A stretch of DNA of 64,000 nt, taken from positions 21,558 through 85,557 of the forward strand of contig CAYQMN010000014.1 of the NCBI GenBank assembly GCA_964418695.1, read 5' to 3'. A program made the position numbers and the translations under genes. A model generated the notes under the pieces. That model ran no database searches. It was not told the DNA's origin and worked only from the letters and a program-made list of their open reading frames with translations. The DNA comes from Prado023 sp964418695. GTDB lineage: Bacteria > Actinomycetota > Actinomycetes > S36-B12 > CAIYMF01. Each line of letters starts with the position of its first letter. The stretch's first letter is position 1. Below are positions 62,460 through 64,000 of this stretch, one piece after another.

Positions 62460-63130
62460 TTATAGCCGCCCGCACTTCTCGGCTTCGAACTTGTCGGGTG
62501 CGGCCTGAATAAGCCTCCACGCCGGACGTGGCAGGCTCCGCGTCATTCGAAGTCGGGAGTGCTGGGCAAGAATCCAAGTGTGGGCTCGGGCGGGCTGCTG
62601 CCCCCGGTGGGCGTCATCGGTGGTCGCCGGCAGGCTCGGGTAGGGGACGGTGCTCGTCTCGGAGTCGCTGAGGCCCGGCAGGGTGGTGAACGGTTCCATG
62701 GCAGCGGTCGCGGACGTTGGGTCGGCGCTCGCGTAGGCGACCGTCGTGTCCGCGATCGGGCCTCCAGAACCAGGAGCACAGTGATCTCTCGTGGCGCCCG
62801 CTCCACCATCTGGCCCCACTGTTCGAGAGACCCCGGAAGGTCAGTCGGCCGGTCCATGAACGGGCCCTGCCCCACGGTCGGGGTCGGTGCGGCGTCGAGC
62901 TCGAAGGCGGTCACGATGCCGAAGTTGCCGCCCGCGCCGCGGATCGCCCAGAACAGGTCGGGTTCGTCCTCGGCCGAGACGCGGCGGGCCGTCCCGTCGG
63001 CAGTGACCCTCTCGGCCGCGACGAGGTACTCGATCGCCAGGATCGCGGGGCCTGACGACATCCGGCCCCGCAGTCGAGCGACGTCCGCGTAGCAAGCTCT
63101 GCCACCGACTGCCGCCCCGACTGCCGCCAT
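62460..63130 (-). pseudogene. FAD-linked (PCMH/BBE-type) oxidase remnant
   Basis: Between about 62800 and 63080 the minus strand encodes YLVAAERVTADGTARRVSAE, DLFWAIRGAGGNFGIVTAFE, a central part of the FAD-binding oxidoreductase family (6-hydroxynicotine oxidase-like). Near 62740-62790 the frame breaks; the adjacent frame continues with family-like sequence (TTLPGLSDSETSTVPYPSLP) to a stop at 62460. The N-terminal FAD-histidine region and the C-terminal BBE part are missing. A 12-bp AAGTCGGGAGTG occurs at both ends (near 62551 and 63138). Confidence 0.75.
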
Positions 63131-63180
63131 TCAGGGTCAAGTCGGGAGTGAATGTGCGACGGGCCAGCCACGTCGGTCCC

Positions 63181-63307
63181 TCACGCGCCCTCGATCTGCC
63201 AGCGGGCGTGGTAGAGGCTGGCGAGCTCGTCGGCCGGGGCGGTCTCGGGGTCGGGGTCGGGGTCGGTCAGGGTGCTCAGCAGGGTGAACGTCTCGGTGGG
63301 TCGGCCC
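63181..63307 (-). pseudogene. C-terminal fragment of an IS4-type DDE transposase
   Basis: The minus strand encodes GRPTETFTLLSTLTD, a DP-rich stretch, then ADELASLYHARWQIEGA and a stop at 63181. LASLYHARWQIE matches the Y-(2)-R-(3)-E region of IS4-family transposases. The rest of the gene is absent; the fragment abuts the right 47-bp repeat exactly. Evidence of past mobile-element activity. Confidence 0.7.
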
Positions 63308-63354
63308 TCGCGGGTCAGGCGATCTCCCAGGTGTCCTGGCCGCGCAGGAGGTTG
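63308..63354 (-). repeat. 47-bp direct repeat, right copy (3' end of korB)
   Basis: Covers the last codons of korB and 7 bp beyond the stop. The left copy lies at 61563-61609. The layout is that of an element flanked by target-derived repeats at the 3' end of a gene. Confidence 0.9.
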
Positions 63355-64000
63355 CGCAGGTCGCCTGACCCGTTGGCGACGGCCTTCTCGACCTGCTCGT
63401 TGACCATGTGGTCATAGACCGCCCGGTCCACGTCGCGGAAGACCCCGATCGCCGTGCCGTCCAGGGTCTGGGGGTCGACCAGCCGGGAGAGGGCGAACGC
63501 GGTGGACGGCTCCTCGGCGTGCGCGTCGTGCACCCACAGGTGGTCGGTGCCGCGCTCGACGACGTCGTCGACGATCTCCAGCATCCCGTCGGGCCGCCGG
63601 GCCACGCCGCGCTGCCCGGATGACCCGAACTGCACCGGCTGCCCGTGCTCCAGCCGGATCAGATGCTCGTCGCGCACCCCGGCGTCCTTGATCGGCTCGA
63701 ACGCGCCGTCGTTGAAGATGTTGCAGTTCTGGTAGATCTCCACCAGCGCCGAGCCCTCGTGCGCGGCGGCCGCACGCAGCACGCTGGTCAGGTGCTTGCG
63801 GTCGGAGTCGATGGTGCGGGCCACGAACGTCGCCTCGGCGCCCAGCGCCAGCGAGATCGGGTTGAACGGGTGGTCGACCGAGCCCATCGGGGTGGACTTG
63901 GTGATCTTGCCGGCCTCGCTGGTCGGTGAGTACTGGCCCTTGGTGAGCCCGTAGATCCGGTTGTTGAACAGCAGGATCTTCAGGTTCACGTTGCGGCGCA
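63315..64000 (-). CDS. korB: 2-oxoacid:ferredoxin oxidoreductase beta subunit, 5' end beyond window
   Basis: About 228 C-terminal residues; the N terminus, with the first ThDP-binding part, lies past the right edge. Visible are NLKILLFNNRIYGLTKGQYSPTS (end of the ThDP/Mg motif), FNPISLALGAEATFVART and ALVEIYQNCNIFNDGAF with the conserved Cys. It matches KorB of actinobacterial 2-oxoglutarate:ferredoxin oxidoreductase. The alpha subunit gene would lie upstream, outside the window. Confidence 0.92.
   Translation of the reverse strand, partial: RRNVNLKILLFNNRIYGLTKGQYSPTSEAGKITKSTPMGSVDHPFNPISLALGAEATFVARTIDSDRKHLTSVLRAAAAHEGSALVEIYQNCNIFNDGAFEPIKDAGVRDEHLIRLEHGQPVQFGSSGQRGVARRPDGMLEIVDDVVERGTDHLWVHDAHAEEPSTAFALSRLVDPQTLDGTAIGVFRDVDRAVYDHMVNEQVEKAVANGSGDLRNLLRGQDTWEIA

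Overview
The window is high-GC DNA with GTG-rich starts, 4-bp stop/start overlaps, strongly G/C-ending codons and a menaquinone-based respiratory gene set. This points to an actinobacterium (Actinomycetota), probably facultatively anaerobic because cytochrome c assembly and complex I genes sit beside pyruvate formate-lyase. I cannot name a genus from the sequence alone. Two runs of exactly 100 N (16842-16941 and 23527-23626) mark assembly gaps, and both fall inside tandem repeats.

Layout. 1-4674: System II cytochrome c biogenesis operon (thioredoxin-like protein, ccdA, resB, ccsB). 4846-6774: a PLDc_N membrane protein and a peroxide-defence pair (glutathione peroxidase plus OhrR-type MarR regulator) behind a palindromic operator. 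7013-11238 (minus strand): menA, an ECF sigma factor with a membrane partner, and menE. 11669-18628: MFS transporter, Eis-like acetyltransferase, ABC-2 permease with a double-ATPase fusion, TetR regulator. 18747-27779: sucrase/ferredoxin-like protein, menB-menC-menD, an EEP-fold phosphatase/nuclease, menF, menG. 27817-30920: pflA and pflB. 31043-34196: GT-C membrane glycosyltransferase and the menaquinone reductase menJ. 34541-50445: complete nuoABCDEFGHIJKLMN operon. 50644-54456: methyltransferase, GT2 glycosyltransferase, polyprenyl diphosphate synthase, RarD-like transporter.

54587-63307 is accessory DNA. It holds an eCIS/DUF4157-like leader protein with an HEXXH motif and an overlapping small partner, a frameshifted HTH-nucleotidyltransferase gene, decayed fragments, a four-gene ABC export operon, a CaiB-type CoA transferase, and a vapBC island with pseudogene debris. 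That island is bounded by a 47-bp direct repeat derived from the 3' end of korB. korB runs off the right edge.

How it works together. MenF, MenD, MenC, MenE and MenB make 1,4-dihydroxy-2-naphthoyl-CoA; a thioesterase (not seen here) would release DHNA; MenA adds the chain made by the polyprenyl synthase; MenG methylates; MenJ partially saturates the tail. Complex I then reduces the quinone, and the resB/ccsB system equips downstream c-type cytochromes. PflAB and KorB supply anaerobic and ferredoxin-linked carbon flow. Recurrent themes are (i) leaderless promoters with a -10 box exactly 6 nt before the start codon, (ii) minisatellite growth inside or at the ends of core genes, and (iii) palindromes between convergent genes.
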